Shown one piece after another: positions 20,111 to 32,463 of a stretch of DNA of 64,000 nt (the stretch's first letter is position 1; every line of letters starts with the position of its first letter). The translations under genes and the position numbers were made by a program. The notes beneath the pieces are model-generated. The model was given only the letters and a program-made list of their open reading frames with translations, was not told the DNA's origin and did no database searches. The stretch lies in assembly GCF_029784165.1 (NCBI RefSeq), contig NC_073696.1, forward strand, positions 101,424,065 to 101,488,064, read 5' to 3'. This DNA comes from Wyeomyia smithii. Its lineage: Eukaryota > Arthropoda > Insecta > Diptera > Culicidae.

Positions 20111-20699
20111 GAATTCTCTAACTAATCTAATTGATCGAGACCGCTATTAGCCCTCCAGGCTAGCGTGCGATATTGTTGCATTAAATCTATAGATGTGAAA
20201 AGTGAAACGACAATACGTACGCCACAACTATATCTCCCCCATTTCCTTGCAACCCACTCGGAAAAAAATGTGAGACGTCTCTGTCTGTTTTTGACATATT
20301 ACAAAGTATGAATTTGGAAAATTTAAGTTTTTCAGAAAAATACCCGCAAAAAAATCTCTGCTAATCGAGTGAAGTTTCTTGCAAACTTTTCATAATCAAG
20401 CCAGAAGACATCGTTGAATTTTGGTGACTCGCTTGTTATTTTTGTTCACCCCTTCTTACCAGTATTTAGATGGAAAATATGATTTTGGATATTACGAGAA
20501 CAGCTACGACTCATCTCCACGAATTATCTATTTAGTGTCATAGTTTGCCTTCGCAAGAGGGCAGCATTTCGGGGTTTCGCTTATTGCTAGTGTCATTTCA
20601 TGTCTTCTATCGTTCTACATTACTACAACTTATAGCTATAAAATCTGGTTCAGAACCTGAAATCGGTTACAACAACTAACAGTTTTTGGATCACGTTTC
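20111..20699. other. 3' flank of serpin exon B
   Basis: The 3' untranslated region of exon B must lie here. A canonical AATAAA on the minus strand is not evident in the first ~150 bases beyond the stop. A weaker variant may be used. Confidence 0.35.
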
Positions 20700-21990
20700 T
20701 TATTCACTGGGATTGTACACGGCTCCAAAGAAGAGGGGCAGCTTGGTTTGATCGTTTCTGATTAGTAGTATAAATGGTTCGTCCGCACGAAACACAACGT
20801 TGGTCCCAGAACGGTTCAACGTTATGGCCGTAGCTGCCCCGCCCTCTGTTCCGCGTTCGTTGATCTCTAGCTCTACCTTGTGAATGGCGTCGCTAATGAA
20901 CAACTGTTGGATTTTGGTTTGTCGGCGGGATCGACGGATCTTTTTTCCAGCGGCTGGTTTGACGATTCTTTTATTCAAAAAGAAATCTTTACTGCTAAGT
21001 GGATCTGCTTTACGCTTGCTCTCTGGTGGAGTTTTATACGACACATCACGTGTCACTCGTGATGATTTATTAGATGCATTTTCAGTTAAAAGGGTTGGCA
21101 AGGTTGTTGGAGATTTCGTGACTTCGTCGATCAGAGTTGTTGGTGGTTCTGTCGTTTCTTCAACTTCCGTAACGTTGTCTATTCGCGAGAAAATTAGCTG
21201 ATTTGAATGGGATTGCTGTTTGTTTTTATTTTTCGAATAAACAGGTAAATTGACTGCAGGCCGTGGTTGTTCTGGTGTGGATGCAGATGCCGACAGTCGA
21301 GAATTGACTGAAATGGCGCTTAAATCACTTCGTGCTGGATTAAAAGGTGATCGTACGCCGAGAAGTCTTAGGATTCTCTTCAGATTGAGCGTACTAGTCA
21401 CATGCATTTTTGGAAACAGAACCACTGCAGTTCTTCTCTTCATATGATCAATGAGGCTGTTTATTACTTGACTGTCTATTCTAGCTATTAATTCTTGGAG
21501 CACTTGCCGACTGGAAGAATCCGGTTTGATTACGTACATTGTGGTCAGCTTGTTTTTGTAGGGTATTCCCAGAATGCTTGCTTCTAACTCTGTAGAATGG
21601 TAATAAGGAAAACATCCACCATGAGCCATCATCGGTACCTTGATGGAGCTTTGATTCTTTCCGTCAGGAAAGAAATCGCGAAGCTGTGTGCCACCCTCGA
21701 TGAACATTACTTCCCACAATGCTTTGAAGTACAGAGCACTGGTGATGATCATCACTGCGTTACTGCTGACGGACGTTTGGAAAACTTCCGGAATTTTACC
21801 CCGGGTGCTTGCACTGACCCACTCGTTAATGTGTTTGGTCGCCTGATCTGCGTGATTGGCGAAATCGAGCTTCTCTACCTCGCTTTTATATAACTCCTTC
21901 GCCATTTGATCATACGTAGGATTTAGGTTGAAGGTGCTATCCAGGAAGATGCCGTTCGCGAGGTGAATTTCGTGCATAAAACGCTCAAAT
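20700..21990 (-). CDS. Serpin, alternative terminal exon B
   Basis: It starts after acceptor ATTTGTAG and completes the split codon as GA|A. It codes the fold from helix D (FMHEIHLANGIF) to PLFFGAVYNPSE. The predicted full protein is 592 residues. Conserved stretches include INEWVSASTRGKIPEVF, VPMMAHGGCFPYYH and VVLFPKMHV. The pre-strand-5A insertion (~140 residues) is Ser/Thr/Pro-rich with a TEEVEETTEPPTT-like tract and lacks the cysteine motif of A and C. It ends in RRSRR, a furin-like site, just before QQLFISDAIHKVEL. The hinge is NERGTEGGAATAI with the conserved Arg near P1/P2. A run of frame upstream of 21990 is intron. Of the three exons it carries the most mucin-like linker. Confidence 0.88.
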
Positions 21991-22660
21991 CTACAAATAA
22001 AAAGTAATAAAATTATACTTTTAGGTTTGCGGTAGAGCAGTTGCCCGGAACAGTGCGATAGTTTGTCAGTCGTAAAGTGAAACAGCACATCACAGCATGC
22101 ATAAGTTCTTTAAAGGGACAAAAGAATAAGATATTTACAGAATAAAAGAAAGTGAAAATTTGTTGATTACTCAGGGTACGAGTACGTTTTTGGCTATCCC
22201 TAAAAATGTGAACATGCAACAGCAACGTGCAGTCATAAACTACCAATTGAAAACATATATACAAACCTTAAAATATTTGTTTAGTGAACATTCTGAGATT
22301 CCCGATTAGTTGTATGCTTTTTTTTTACCATGTCAGGTCAGTGATACTCTCTGTAGTTATGTAACAATTAATTCATTGGAAAACGGAATATTTCGCATCG
22401 AGTAAATCGATTTAAGTTGGAGCGTGCAGGTCGTGGAGTAAAACTTTTTTTTTCTTGTTAAATTGAATTAAATCAAATTAACTTAATATGATTTCAAAAC
22501 TAATTAGTGTGTAATGATACATAATACGATACGTTGATTTCCAGCGCTTTAAGCGTTTTTTTTGCAGATCGCGAAACTGAGATGGGATTTGAAGGCAAAC
22601 AAAGCACTAGTCATTATTAACGTTATTTTATTCAGTAACCTGTTAACTGAAACGTACAAT
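21991..22660. other. Interval between serpin exons A and B
   Basis: About 650 bases. It contains the 3' untranslated end of exon A and, at 22013-22264, a chance frame. No other feature seen. Confidence 0.5.
22627..22632 (-). terminator. Poly(A) signal for serpin exon A
   Basis: AATAAA on the minus strand about 40 bases after the stop of exon A. It supports exon A being a terminal exon and not an internal cassette. Confidence 0.65.
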
Positions 22661-22668
22661 CTTTATCT

Positions 22669-24352
22669 CTAAGATCTTGGATCGTACACTGGGCCGTAGA
22701 AGAGTGGCAGCTTTGTGACATCATTTCGCAGATAAATGATATACGGTCCGTCTATACGTATCGTAAATGATGACGATATACGATCGATTACTACGGTAGA
22801 GACTGCACCACCTTCGGTGCCCTCCTCGTTGATATCCAGGCTGACTTTGTGAATGATTTGCCCCACGTACATGCTAGGCCTTTCGTTATTCCCGCTTTGA
22901 CGTTTGTATCGAGTTTCCTGTCGTTGGTTTTGAGCGTACAGATCGTTGATAACAGGGCATCGTGTTACGAAGTAGCAATCATACTGATTGCGGCATTCCT
23001 GGATTGTCTGACACTGGGAAGTATCTAACCTTGGATTGTTCTGAGGACTGTTCTGGTTGGCAGAGTTAAGTCGTTGCGAAACTTCGAAAGGTTGCACAGT
23101 TGGTTCCGGTGCTCGGAATTGTTGATTGTTTTCTGGCTTAAACTGTTGTGGTTGTTGTAATTTGGGTATATCGGTAGGGGTTGGTGATGGTTTATATTTA
23201 CAGCAGTAGCATACATTTGAGATAAAGTGACATCCATTTTGAGAACATCTTTCGTGTCTAGGCTCAGACAATATGTTATACGATTCTGCCATGCACATTT
23301 CAGCGTTATAAATGGGTTTTTTATATGTCCCGGTGGGACATTGACTTGCCACATACAAAGGTTTTATGTGACATCCTCTTGCATCCTCTGGTCCACGTGT
23401 GCGTAAATCACAAAAACAGGTACTACGATTGAGTTTGCAGTTATTGAATGAGTTGCACTCCTTCAGGGTAACAGTAAGACGAACTTGGGGCGGAAAAACG
23501 ATCGGTGCTGGTACAGTAGTAGAAGATTCTATTTCTGGTTGCTTGGGGGTAGTAGATGGCCTGCGTCGATCAGGAGATCCAAATCCTTGAGCAGTTGAAG
23601 TTACTGGGTCGATTTCAGGTTTTTTGGAAGTGGTAGATGGTCTGCGTCGGCCAGGTTCCTCAAATCCTTGAGTATTTCTAGTCAATCCAGTGAGATTGCT
23701 TGTCTGTGGATCGAAAATGGTTCGCACCCCCAAACCAATCAGAACTTCTTTCAAACCAATTGTGCTCTCCAATTTCATCTTTGGCATCGCAATTGTCCCC
23801 GTCTTCACTTGCATTTTATCTATCATCTGATTAAACTGTTGTAATCTGAACCCGCCTTGTATTAAAGATGCTAGTTTCGTCCTGCTCGAATTATTTGGCA
23901 TCAGGATGTACATGGTGGACTTACCTTCTTGATAAGGCAAACCAACAACTTTAGCATCTATTTCTTCCGCATCGTAGTATGGGAAGCATCCGGATGTTGC
24001 CATACCCACTGCATCAACAGGGGGCGCGTTTTTTCCGTTAATATAGAACGGTCTTGGTTTTGTGTCCGGTTCGATGAACATGGTTTCCCACTTGGCTTTA
24101 AAATAGAGAGCACTTGCCAAAACCATTGGAATATCGTTTACTTGATTTGATGAAACAATTTCCTGAATTTTATTCCTGGTTTTCTCCCGGACCCATTGAT
24201 TGATGATGGACGCAGTTTTCGTAGGATTACGGCCAAACTCGAGCTGCTGTATTTCTGCGCCGTATAATGTTCGGGCTAACATAGCGTAAGAACTGCTTAT
24301 GGGCAGATCCTGATTCACAAACACGCCATTGGCAACAGCAATTAGGTGTAAG
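22669..24352 (-). CDS. Serpin, alternative terminal exon A (cysteine-rich)
   Basis: It starts after acceptor TCTCCAACAG and completes the split codon GA|C. Helix D begins LHLIAVANGVF and the end is PLFYGPVYDPRS. The predicted full protein is 723 residues, nearly twice a typical serpin. The insertion between helix I and strand 5A spans ~280 residues. It begins with two 25-30-residue repeats around GRRRPSTT. A cysteine-rich region follows, with blocks C-x5-C-x6-C-x-C and C-x4-C-x6-C-x-C-C and a third looser block. Next come a Gln/Asn/Pro-rich linker and RYKR, a furin-like site, before YVGQIIHKVSL. The hinge is NEEGTEGGAVSTV with the conserved Arg. It is nearest to the shared exon, 9 kb away, and may be the default choice. 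Confidence 0.88.
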
Positions 24353-25293
24353 CTGTTGGAGAAAAGGGTTGGTTTTATTGGTTTTAATGCTCGGTGGGTT
24401 GAGGTTCAAAGCTGTAAGCACCGTATGCTTGGAGGGGCAGTCTGTACAATGAACAAGCATTTGAAGCCAATTGGTTTCGAACAAATTCACAATAAGCGAG
24501 ATTATAGAGTGCGTTATATACTACTATTATGGAAGTTATTACAAATGGAAAAGATCGCATAATTGTATTAAGAGACAAAATGTTGTATATTTGAGTGAAA
24601 GGTGAAGTTTGTTAAAGAAATAAGAAGTAATAAAAAGCTTCTGTTTATAAGCGAAATAAAGCATATGATTGGAAGTATTGCGTACACTCGTGGTGTGGAT
24701 TCGGTACATTATTTTCCTGTATAGATCACTCATTGCGATCATAAACATTGATCTTTTTGTAATCCCGGGTGTTTGCTGTATTCCGTATTTATATTATTAG
24801 CAATACAATAATATAGGGAGTTAGGCTCATGCTCATCAACATCATGCTTGCGAATATCATTCGTGTTTGTGTATATGCTTTTCTACCTTTCTTTTTACAC
24901 TCACTCTTCGATATCGTTTTTTGTGCCTAGCTACAATGTTTACATACCGCGAAATTCCATTTTAATTGACTGTTTTTAATCTGGCTGAAACTTTTCACAG
25001 ATACTTCTATGGACTAAAAAAGCTTAAAGATCAGGCTCTACAAATAGTTGTAGCCATCAACACCGTTTTTACATAATACTTTCTCAAAAATTCATTGATA
25101 TTAAAAAAAACATAAGTTGCAAAGTTTCAACCAAATCGATCTATTTGTAAGCAAATGGCGGCATATGGAGAAGTTGTGTCTACCAGAAACGGCAAGTGGA
25201 AGAACTTTTTAGGTGGTGTTCACAGCGGTGTACATATTTTACAAACGCGCTTACACTGACCAATTCCGAGATATAGCTTTGTTTTTTTTTCCT
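24353..25293. other. Serpin intron, no feature seen
   Basis: Immediately upstream of exon A in gene sense. No further serpin-like coding exon found here. Confidence 0.45.
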
Positions 25294-25442
25294 TTCCTTG
25301 GTGCTACATTATTATACACAGACACAATTGCGGGGCTAGCGCTGCGATCCTACTGACACTAACAGTCTCTCCCGAGCCGAGACTCGAACCTACGACGACT
25401 GGCTTGTTAGGCCAGCATCGTACCTCGAGAACAGCTGGGAGA
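25294..25442 (-). mobile_element. tRNA-derived SINE, family 2, inverted copy
   Basis: The complement of 11438-11643, with B box complement CCGAGCCGAGACTCGAACC, an A-box complement near GGCCAGCATCGTACCTCGAG, and the shared body GCGGGGCTAGCGCT. Confidence 0.8.
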
Positions 25443-26181
25443 GGCGAATTGTATTGAATGATTTTCCGGATCCATTTCTTAGTCGGGTTTCCTATGAAAA
25501 CCAGATGGCAAAGACACCACGACTAGCGGAGACACCAACAGTGACGAACGTAGCAGAAGTAGCAGCTGGAGTGAACCACGATAAATTCACTGCCGTGGAC
25601 AAAAAACATAACAGATGAAAGAACATGCAAGAACAAGGGCAGTAACCACCACAGATCGTATCGAAGAGTAGTGAAGATGAAAGCATGAACTCGGATAACC
25701 CATTTTTTGAGGTAGTAAGGGCCGAGGCTGTTTCACCACCCAGAAAAAAAATATAAACAGATGTAGTAAACAGCAGTCGTCTTTATAATTTTGTATCTGG
25801 AACTGTAAAGACGAGTTGCATTGTGTCTTGTCAAATAAACAATTTGATAAAAAAATCAAATAAAATTGAGATATTTTCTATGGAATTGCTTTACAATGGT
25901 TCTTCCATTACATTGGTTCATTGAATTATTTTACATTCAAAATTTTTAGAAGAGCCAAATGTGTCCACGATTGGCAGTGAAAGCATATCAATAAGTAGAA
26001 TATGTATTTTAATAATATATTGAATCGCCGGACATTTTGAAGGTGTGCGGGACGCTTTAGATGAACATCGTTGGACAGATCAGATGCGATCTGCTTAAAA
26101 TAGGTTCGGGGTGATTGAAATAGTGCCCCTTGATTGGGAACTTCAACTGATTACACTGGACAAAAATTAAAGATTAGATTA
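25443..26181. other. Serpin intron, no feature seen
   Basis: AT-rich; frames on the minus strand carry no recognisable motif. Confidence 0.35.
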
Positions 26182-26335
26182 GGCCCCTATTACAGAAGAC
26201 GAACGAACAACTCGTCTATACGGAACGCGAGTGAAACTTGGCTGATGACAGACGAGCTACTCGTCAAAAATCCAGCCGACTCGCCATCTGCAATACCAAA
26301 TTTGGCCGCTCTCCTTGTCTCCTGTAATAGAGGCC
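26182..26335. mobile_element. 154-bp MITE with TA duplication
   Basis: The ends GGCCCCTATTACAG and its near-complement CTGTAATAGAGGCC are flanked by TA (26180-26181 and 26336-26337). Confidence 0.6.
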
Positions 26336-26739
26336 TATAGCTTTTCAACCATTTTCGAGAACCAGCCCCTAGTGAAGACAACTTTTTCAGAGACTCAAAT
26401 GCGTTTTCCCATAAACCAACGTAAAATCGACGAACCCAGCGAGCAACTACCTGTCGCACTTTGACGCACTTCTGCATACACTAGCATTTAGGAGCAAAGC
26501 TATAATCCACTAACTTCTCGGATACTACCTCGGATTTTACCCCATAAGTACTCGGCAGGGCACCCGGATACCCACAAAATCAAATGCTTCTTGCATTTTC
26601 ATTTGTTGACCGATTCTCGATCCTGGCTTGTCAAAAGATTGGAAAATCTGTCTAGTTCTAGAATCCGGGACCGACATGAACCTGTGACCACATCTGGTTC
26701 CTGTACATCCGGATGTTCGGGAGCAAGTTCCAGTGAGAC

Positions 26740-27140
26740 AAATTGGTACAATTTTTAATAAAACCGAACAACATTGGTATCAATATTCATGAAATCACTC
26801 CAGGAATCGATTTACATCCATTTTGAGTCCATCTGATGTGTGTCACCGAAATGGCCATAGCGGAACAGATTCCCGTTGGGTCCTATATGGCAACCAACAT
26901 GATGATTGATTTCATGAATTTTGATATACATTTTGCTAGGTCTTCCATGGATAGAAACCCAAGCAATATGTATATCAAAATTTATGAAATCACTCCACTG
27001 CCGGTACCCGCATAACTGTCCCATACTGATTTTGGTCACTTTTGAGTTATCATCGGGAATCGACTTAATTGTTATCATATTTTCTGGGAAAAAATTAAAA
27101 TTGATACTTTTGCATGGAAAAACATGAAAAAAATACCAAG
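26740..27140. repeat. Dispersed repeat, partner at 30060-30170
   Basis: CAGGAATCGATTTACATCCA through GAAATGGCC.TA..GGAACAGATT recurs at 30060-30170 as a diverged direct copy. Within the block GATTGATTTCATGAATTTTG and its near-complement surround 26930. An inverted TGGGACAGTTAT.CGGGTACCGGCAG tract occurs at ~27000 and ~30045, so both may be parts of one mosquito repeat family that I cannot name. Confidence 0.5.
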
Positions 27141-27352
27141 TTGTTTTTGTCCCATATTGAAAGTACCCGCATTACAGTCCCACTGCATAGTGGTACAAAC
27201 TGCAAACATATAATTTTGCTCCAGATTAGTGTATATCGGATTATTTCAGGCATATAGAAGTATGTCATTTAATTAACTAGACTAATGTTGTTTTTCTGTA
27301 GTACAATTTACGTTGCCAATGATATTGCCGGTTGCTGGTTGAATTTATATGA

Positions 27353-27412
27353 GATGGGACAAAATATGCGAGTACTTTTGAAATGTACCCGCATATTTTG
27401 TCCCATTTTGTC
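27353..27412. repeat. Short perfect hairpin
   Basis: ATGGGACAAAATATGCG..GTAC and GTACCCGCATATTTTGTCCCAT face each other across a ~10-base loop; nearly perfect 20-bp stem. It may be the ends of a tiny deleted MITE. Confidence 0.65.
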
Positions 27413-27599
27413 TTTTTTTTAACGTTAAAGTTATATAACGTAAAACCAATTCCATCCATTTTTTGTTCTCAACGATAAACATGTGGTGCCACGAAACTGT
27501 TATGGTCATTGGTTCTGGATGTAATTGCTGGAAACCCGAAAATTCACAGATAATATTAAATCGCCGTTTTCTCAACATGTTGTTTTACTTTTGTTATAC

Positions 27600-28480
27600 T
27601 ATTACCTTTGTTATATTACCTTTATTATACTAAACAAAGGATTTATATTACTTTTGTTATACTAAACAAAGGTTATAAAATCGGTCGAAAAACGCAAAAT
27701 AGATCCATGATCCGGAGGGCCGAATCGTTTATACCATTCGACTCAGCTCGACGAACTGAGCAATGTCTGTTCGTGTGTTTGTATGTGTGTATGTATGTTT
27801 TTTTTTGTTCACACAACATTTATTTGACACGGCACAATACAAATTATTGTTTTACGGAGCCAATTAAATCTAATGCCTTATGGTCTAAAATATCTTATAA
27901 GCTAAAGGCAAATTCTTTACCCTCGCTGCCGACTACGAGCTGAAACTATATCTAATACTAAAACTAACATGTTTTTTTTGTTTCGTTGTTAAATTGGCAC
28001 CTTGATGCTCTTCAAGTAGCTATAAACATGTAGCATGTATGGCAAGTTTCGCTGAGCGAGAATATCACGAACTGATGTATGTATGTTGTCTGTATGTATG
28101 TGCCGCAAAATACTAACGCACCTTTCTTACAGAACGCAATATCCGATTTTAATGATCTTATACGCAAATGGAAGCTACTGTGCTCCCCCAGAATGCTACC
28201 GAGTGGATTTTTGATTAGTGGCTTAGATTTTAAAATATTGATCAAAGAGTATTTTTTATATAAGACATTTAACTTTTAAGGCAAAATTAATGGTTCGGAG
28301 AGCCATGTGTTGTATACCAATTTACTCAGATCCACGAATTGAACAATTTATGAATGTTTGTGTATGTGTACCTGTACGTATGTATGTGTAAATATGCTGT
28401 TTATATGTGTAGTATATCAAAATCGACCCAAAAAAGAACGCTTATTCCGATTTTGATGTTCGCATGCTCAAATGAGAGCC
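27600..28480. repeat. Three diverged copies of a dispersed repeat with GTATG microsatellite
   Basis: Blocks near 27690, 28020 and 28290 each have an ACTCAG..CGAACTGA.CAAT-like tract, then GTATGTATGTGTG repeats and, in two, CCGATTTT.ATG.T... This is a common organisation of mosquito LINE-associated repeats; the parent element is not identified. Confidence 0.45.
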
Positions 28481-29990
28481 CCAGAGATCTTTGAAAATCA
28501 TACTGAGTGCGATCTTTTATTGGTTGCTTGAACTGTAGAGTTTTGACCAAAGTATATTTTAGACATGGGATATTTTACTTTCTGGATAATTTTTCTCTCT
28601 CACTGCTTTTTCTTCTTCTCTATCCCTCTTTTTTCGTATCGCTATTTATTTCTCAAAGGAAATCAACATTCATGGACAAATTTTCATAATCTTTACACTC
28701 TTCGCAGTGCGTCATAACTGGTGTAAATAAAAAACCCATTAGCTTTTTCTTGAAAATTTGAACCAGATTTTAGAAGACACTGCAATGATAACTTAGCTCT
28801 TTTTCTTCCAAAGCTTCCGTCCTCACTTCTTATAAAATATATACTAAATTGTACGTTGAACCTAGATTTGCGAAGAGTAAAAAACATTTACAGCTTTCGG
28901 GAGCCAAGCATTGTAGTAAAATCTGATCGCACAGTGTGCACATGTAACACAATTAGCGATGCTGATATTTTGAAAAGCTTTACCAAAGATGTATAGACCT
29001 ATTTACGAATGTGTTAGTGCCATCCGTTAAGAAAAACACAAATAAATCGCTTTGCAATGCTACGTTTTGAACAGCTGGAAAATTTTTCAGTTGAATACTT
29101 ATTTTATGTTTTAAATTTGTGACCAGGAATCTAAAGTAGCTGGTGAACGTAATCGGCAAAATTAGGAAAAAGTGTTGAAGCAACTCTACATGGTTATACA
29201 CGTTTACTAGTGTGCGCAGGTGAAAAGTCACTTATCTCTATGAATGATACAATATGCTCATGTAAGATATAAATATTGATTTCTAATTTAAGGCTAAGTG
29301 CAAACAGAGTATCCATGTTATTCCACTTCTCGTTATCGCAGTAAGATTTAAAAAGTCTTTATTGTGGATTTTTTCATACAGCCTAGACCTTCGAAAACAA
29401 TAATGTTCTCGCCTACACTCTGAAAACCCAATATTCTCGAAGATCGTGGAGAACCTTCATTTTCAGATAATGCATTTGAGATAGAATTAAATTGACAACT
29501 TTCATCAATAGCTTTATTTTTTTCCTGTATAATTCTCAACTATATTTCGAGATCAGGTTTGTAGAAGTTTGCTTCAATTCGTAAAAAAAACTTGATGCTG
29601 ATTCATAAATCTAGGTCCTGCGATTTCTGAAAATAAATCGAATAAGTAGAACCGCATTAAACTAACATACATGTTTGCGGTTCTAGTGTGAAATCAGCAT
29701 CATTGTTATCTATTACTGTTTCCCACGTTCGATTATCTCAAAAAAAAAATTCAATTACTTCTAGCCAGCATTTAAAAATTGGTTTGTGATCGAAAAAATA
29801 AGACTCATGTACTCTAGTGATAACATTCATATTATTTGAAAAAAAAAACCACGTCAAGCTTTAATTCAAAGATCGTCTTTGGTTAACTCTCTGAAAACTA
29901 TCTTTTAAATTCATTTCATTCATTATTGAAATTGGACTTATGATGGTATACGATTTGTAAGTGACTAGCCAAATATGTATAAAGTAATAG
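28481..29990. other. Serpin intron, no feature seen
   Basis: 1.5 kb of AT-rich sequence without terminal repeats or convincing frames. Confidence 0.35.
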
Positions 29991-30179
29991 TTAGTATAAC
30001 AAAGGTTTCTGCACCACTAGGTGGATTAATTCAGGTTTTCATTATGGGACAGTTATCCAGGTACCGGCAGTCCAGGAATCGATTAACATCCATTTCAAGT
30101 TCATCTGATGAGTTGTCCCCGAAATGGCCGTACTGAAACAGATTTTCGTAGGGCCCTATTTGGCCGATTTAGTTTAACG

Positions 30180-31158
30180 ACCTATTACTAGTATAACAAC
30201 GAAGCATTACGATACACAAACCAAAATTGAACATTTGCATAGGTCAATTGATAAGTTCTGTCTAGCATTAAATCACAGAACAGATATGTAACTTCGAACA
30301 AAACTCGCTGCAAATCCTAGCCCACGCTTTTGCATTCATTTCTTGCTGTTCTATCCTACGTTGATTTTACAGTGCATCGTTCAAACAGTTCGCTCCAATA
30401 GTTTGAACAAGCATAAAAATCTATTCTTTTTTTTTGCTCCAATGACCAGACAAAAAAGTGATCCTAAATCTATCAAAATCAAGTTAAGACAGAACCGCAT
30501 TCAAGAAAAATTGAACAATGTAAAAAAACGATTGTTTTTAGTCAAGATATTCTGTTTTCGACTCGGGCTACAATTAAATTAATTAAAAAAATATGTACAA
30601 AAAAACCTTGCACGTATGCGGTTGGTACTGTACGATTACCATAAAAAGGCACTCTCGCTACACCAATACCGGAGAGAACAAAAAATTCTCTCGACGAAAG
30701 TACGGCGAGAGGTCGTATAGTTTTTTTTTTTTGCTTTTTGGTTTTGTATGAGAACAAGAGAGACTGAAATAATTCTTCAATACGAGCAGGTATGAATGGT
30801 ATAAGTGGAATAAACTTTTGAGTGTAAAACGTGTTCTCTCCACCGCTAGATGTCGATACTTTGAATAAAGAGATTTTGATCCCAAATTTGGCTGTAGATG
30901 GATTCGAAGAGACTAACACTTTTGTTGGCTGTAGATGGATTCGAAGAGACTACCACTTTTGTTGAGAAAAAGAGCTAATATGTTGATCTCGCGTTAGTTG
31001 TAGCAAAAAATGTAATAACTTCTGTTCAAACCTTAAAAAAATCACAATAAATCAACCTTTCTGGTCGCAGTAATAAGTCCATACAGGAAAAAAAATATTA
31101 TAAAATTAACTGCAATTCTTCTCGACAATTTTTCATTTTCCTTGTAGTGGTTTTATTT
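30180..31158. other. Serpin intron with a short tandem duplication
   Basis: Mostly featureless. It contains a perfect-but-one 37-bp tandem repeat at 30890-30963. Confidence 0.4.
30890..30963. repeat. 37-bp tandem duplication
   Basis: GGCTGTAGATGGATTCGAAG.. to TTTGTT occurs twice back to back with a single difference (AACAC/ACCAC). Confidence 0.9.
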
Positions 31159-32463
31159 GACCCAGGACTACGTCTATCTCGAAGTTAGGTCAATGAACCT
31201 AAATTTGAAAATCAAGAAAATCAGCCATGGAAAAAGTGATCAGAGTTTGAGCGCTTATGTTTCAGTAATTTTTTATGAGATTGTCGAGGTTTTGGCATCA
31301 ATCGATCAGAATTTTTTTATGCACATACAACCAATCTGATTTTGGAATGATTTGTTGTTGTTTTACTCGCTCTAGTACACACACCCCACGCGCACCGAGA
31401 ATTTATGAAAGGCACCATCCGAATTTATTCCAAAACCGTACCGATATCATATGGATGCTAGGTGCTGATTGTGAAAAAAAGAAAAGGGGAAAAAGTACCG
31501 GTCATCCCGTGCCTGGTTTCACCCGTATATCTGGCGGCTGTTGAAGAGTACTTGGTCAGAATCATCGGCAACTGGTACCTGTTGGTGCTCCAAAGTTATG
31601 TAATTGAAGCGGTAGAAGCCATGCAAATAAACTTATAATCGAATTATCGTTTTTTTTTCATAGTTTTCATTTTTCGACCGCGGTCGGTGCAGCTTTCCAA
31701 AATGTTTTACTTTTCTTGCCATTTCCTATTCTGCTACGCTTCACCCGATTTTACAAGTAACTGACGAAACCTTGATACAAAAGGTACCATTCAAACATTT
31801 TACCATAATTTTCATTCCAAAACCGTACCGATGACATACGGACGCCAGATTTTGGTATTACAGTTTTTTAGCGATAGCAGTTTGCAAAGCAATTTCGTTT
31901 AGTGAATAAACGAATATATCGAGAATTTCTACGAACATATCAATCCTCGCAATGTCTCATCAAATAAATATCGTCACTTGGATTCAATACTGGCACAACT
32001 CAGAATTTAGCAGTTTCGAGTTTTTAATGGCAGACGATGCCAAATACTATTAGGTTTCATCTCACGAAGACCCGTTTCAAAATTCACAAAAAATTCAATG
32101 TTATAAGTAGATGTGCTTTCATAGCTTAAATCTAAAATATCTAACTAAGGTTACAACTCGTATAATTTGCTCATCATATGTACATAATAGACTCAAACAA
32201 GTTCAGTAAAACTAGAAGTCTTAAAATTTGAAGTTTCAACGGAACTGGAAGGAGAAGTTTTTGACGCTAATTTTCAGACACGTTTTCTCGAAACTATGAA
32301 TTATGAGTTGAGTCAGTATTAATTTCAACTGAAGATATGATGTATAAGCGCAATTCCCAGAAGGGTGGGTGAATCGGCAGAAGACGATTTCTCCAAAGCA
32401 ACGAAATATAGAAAGATACCGTCCCTGCGTCATGCGGACGTATTTTGGATACTACCCTCCTAC
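31159..32463 (+). mobile_element. Helentron-like (HINE) element, copy H1
   Basis: It shares its 5' end (GACCCAGGACTACGTCTATC..GAAGTTAGG) and the following ~150 bases with H3 (48087-50279). It shares its 3' end (CATGCGG..GTATTTTGGATACTACCCTCCTAC) with H3 as well. The 5' terminal dozen bases recur inverted ~30 bases before the 3' end, imperfectly here. A hairpin GTAT-TTTGG-ATAC lies at 32440-32452. The element sits between T-rich flanks without a clear duplication. No coding capacity. Confidence 0.65.

Noticed and set aside
21991..22088. Upstream part of the exon B frame (MLFHFTTDKL..) as coding
   Set aside because: It precedes a good acceptor, has no serpin similarity, and the phase after the acceptor matches the shared exon.
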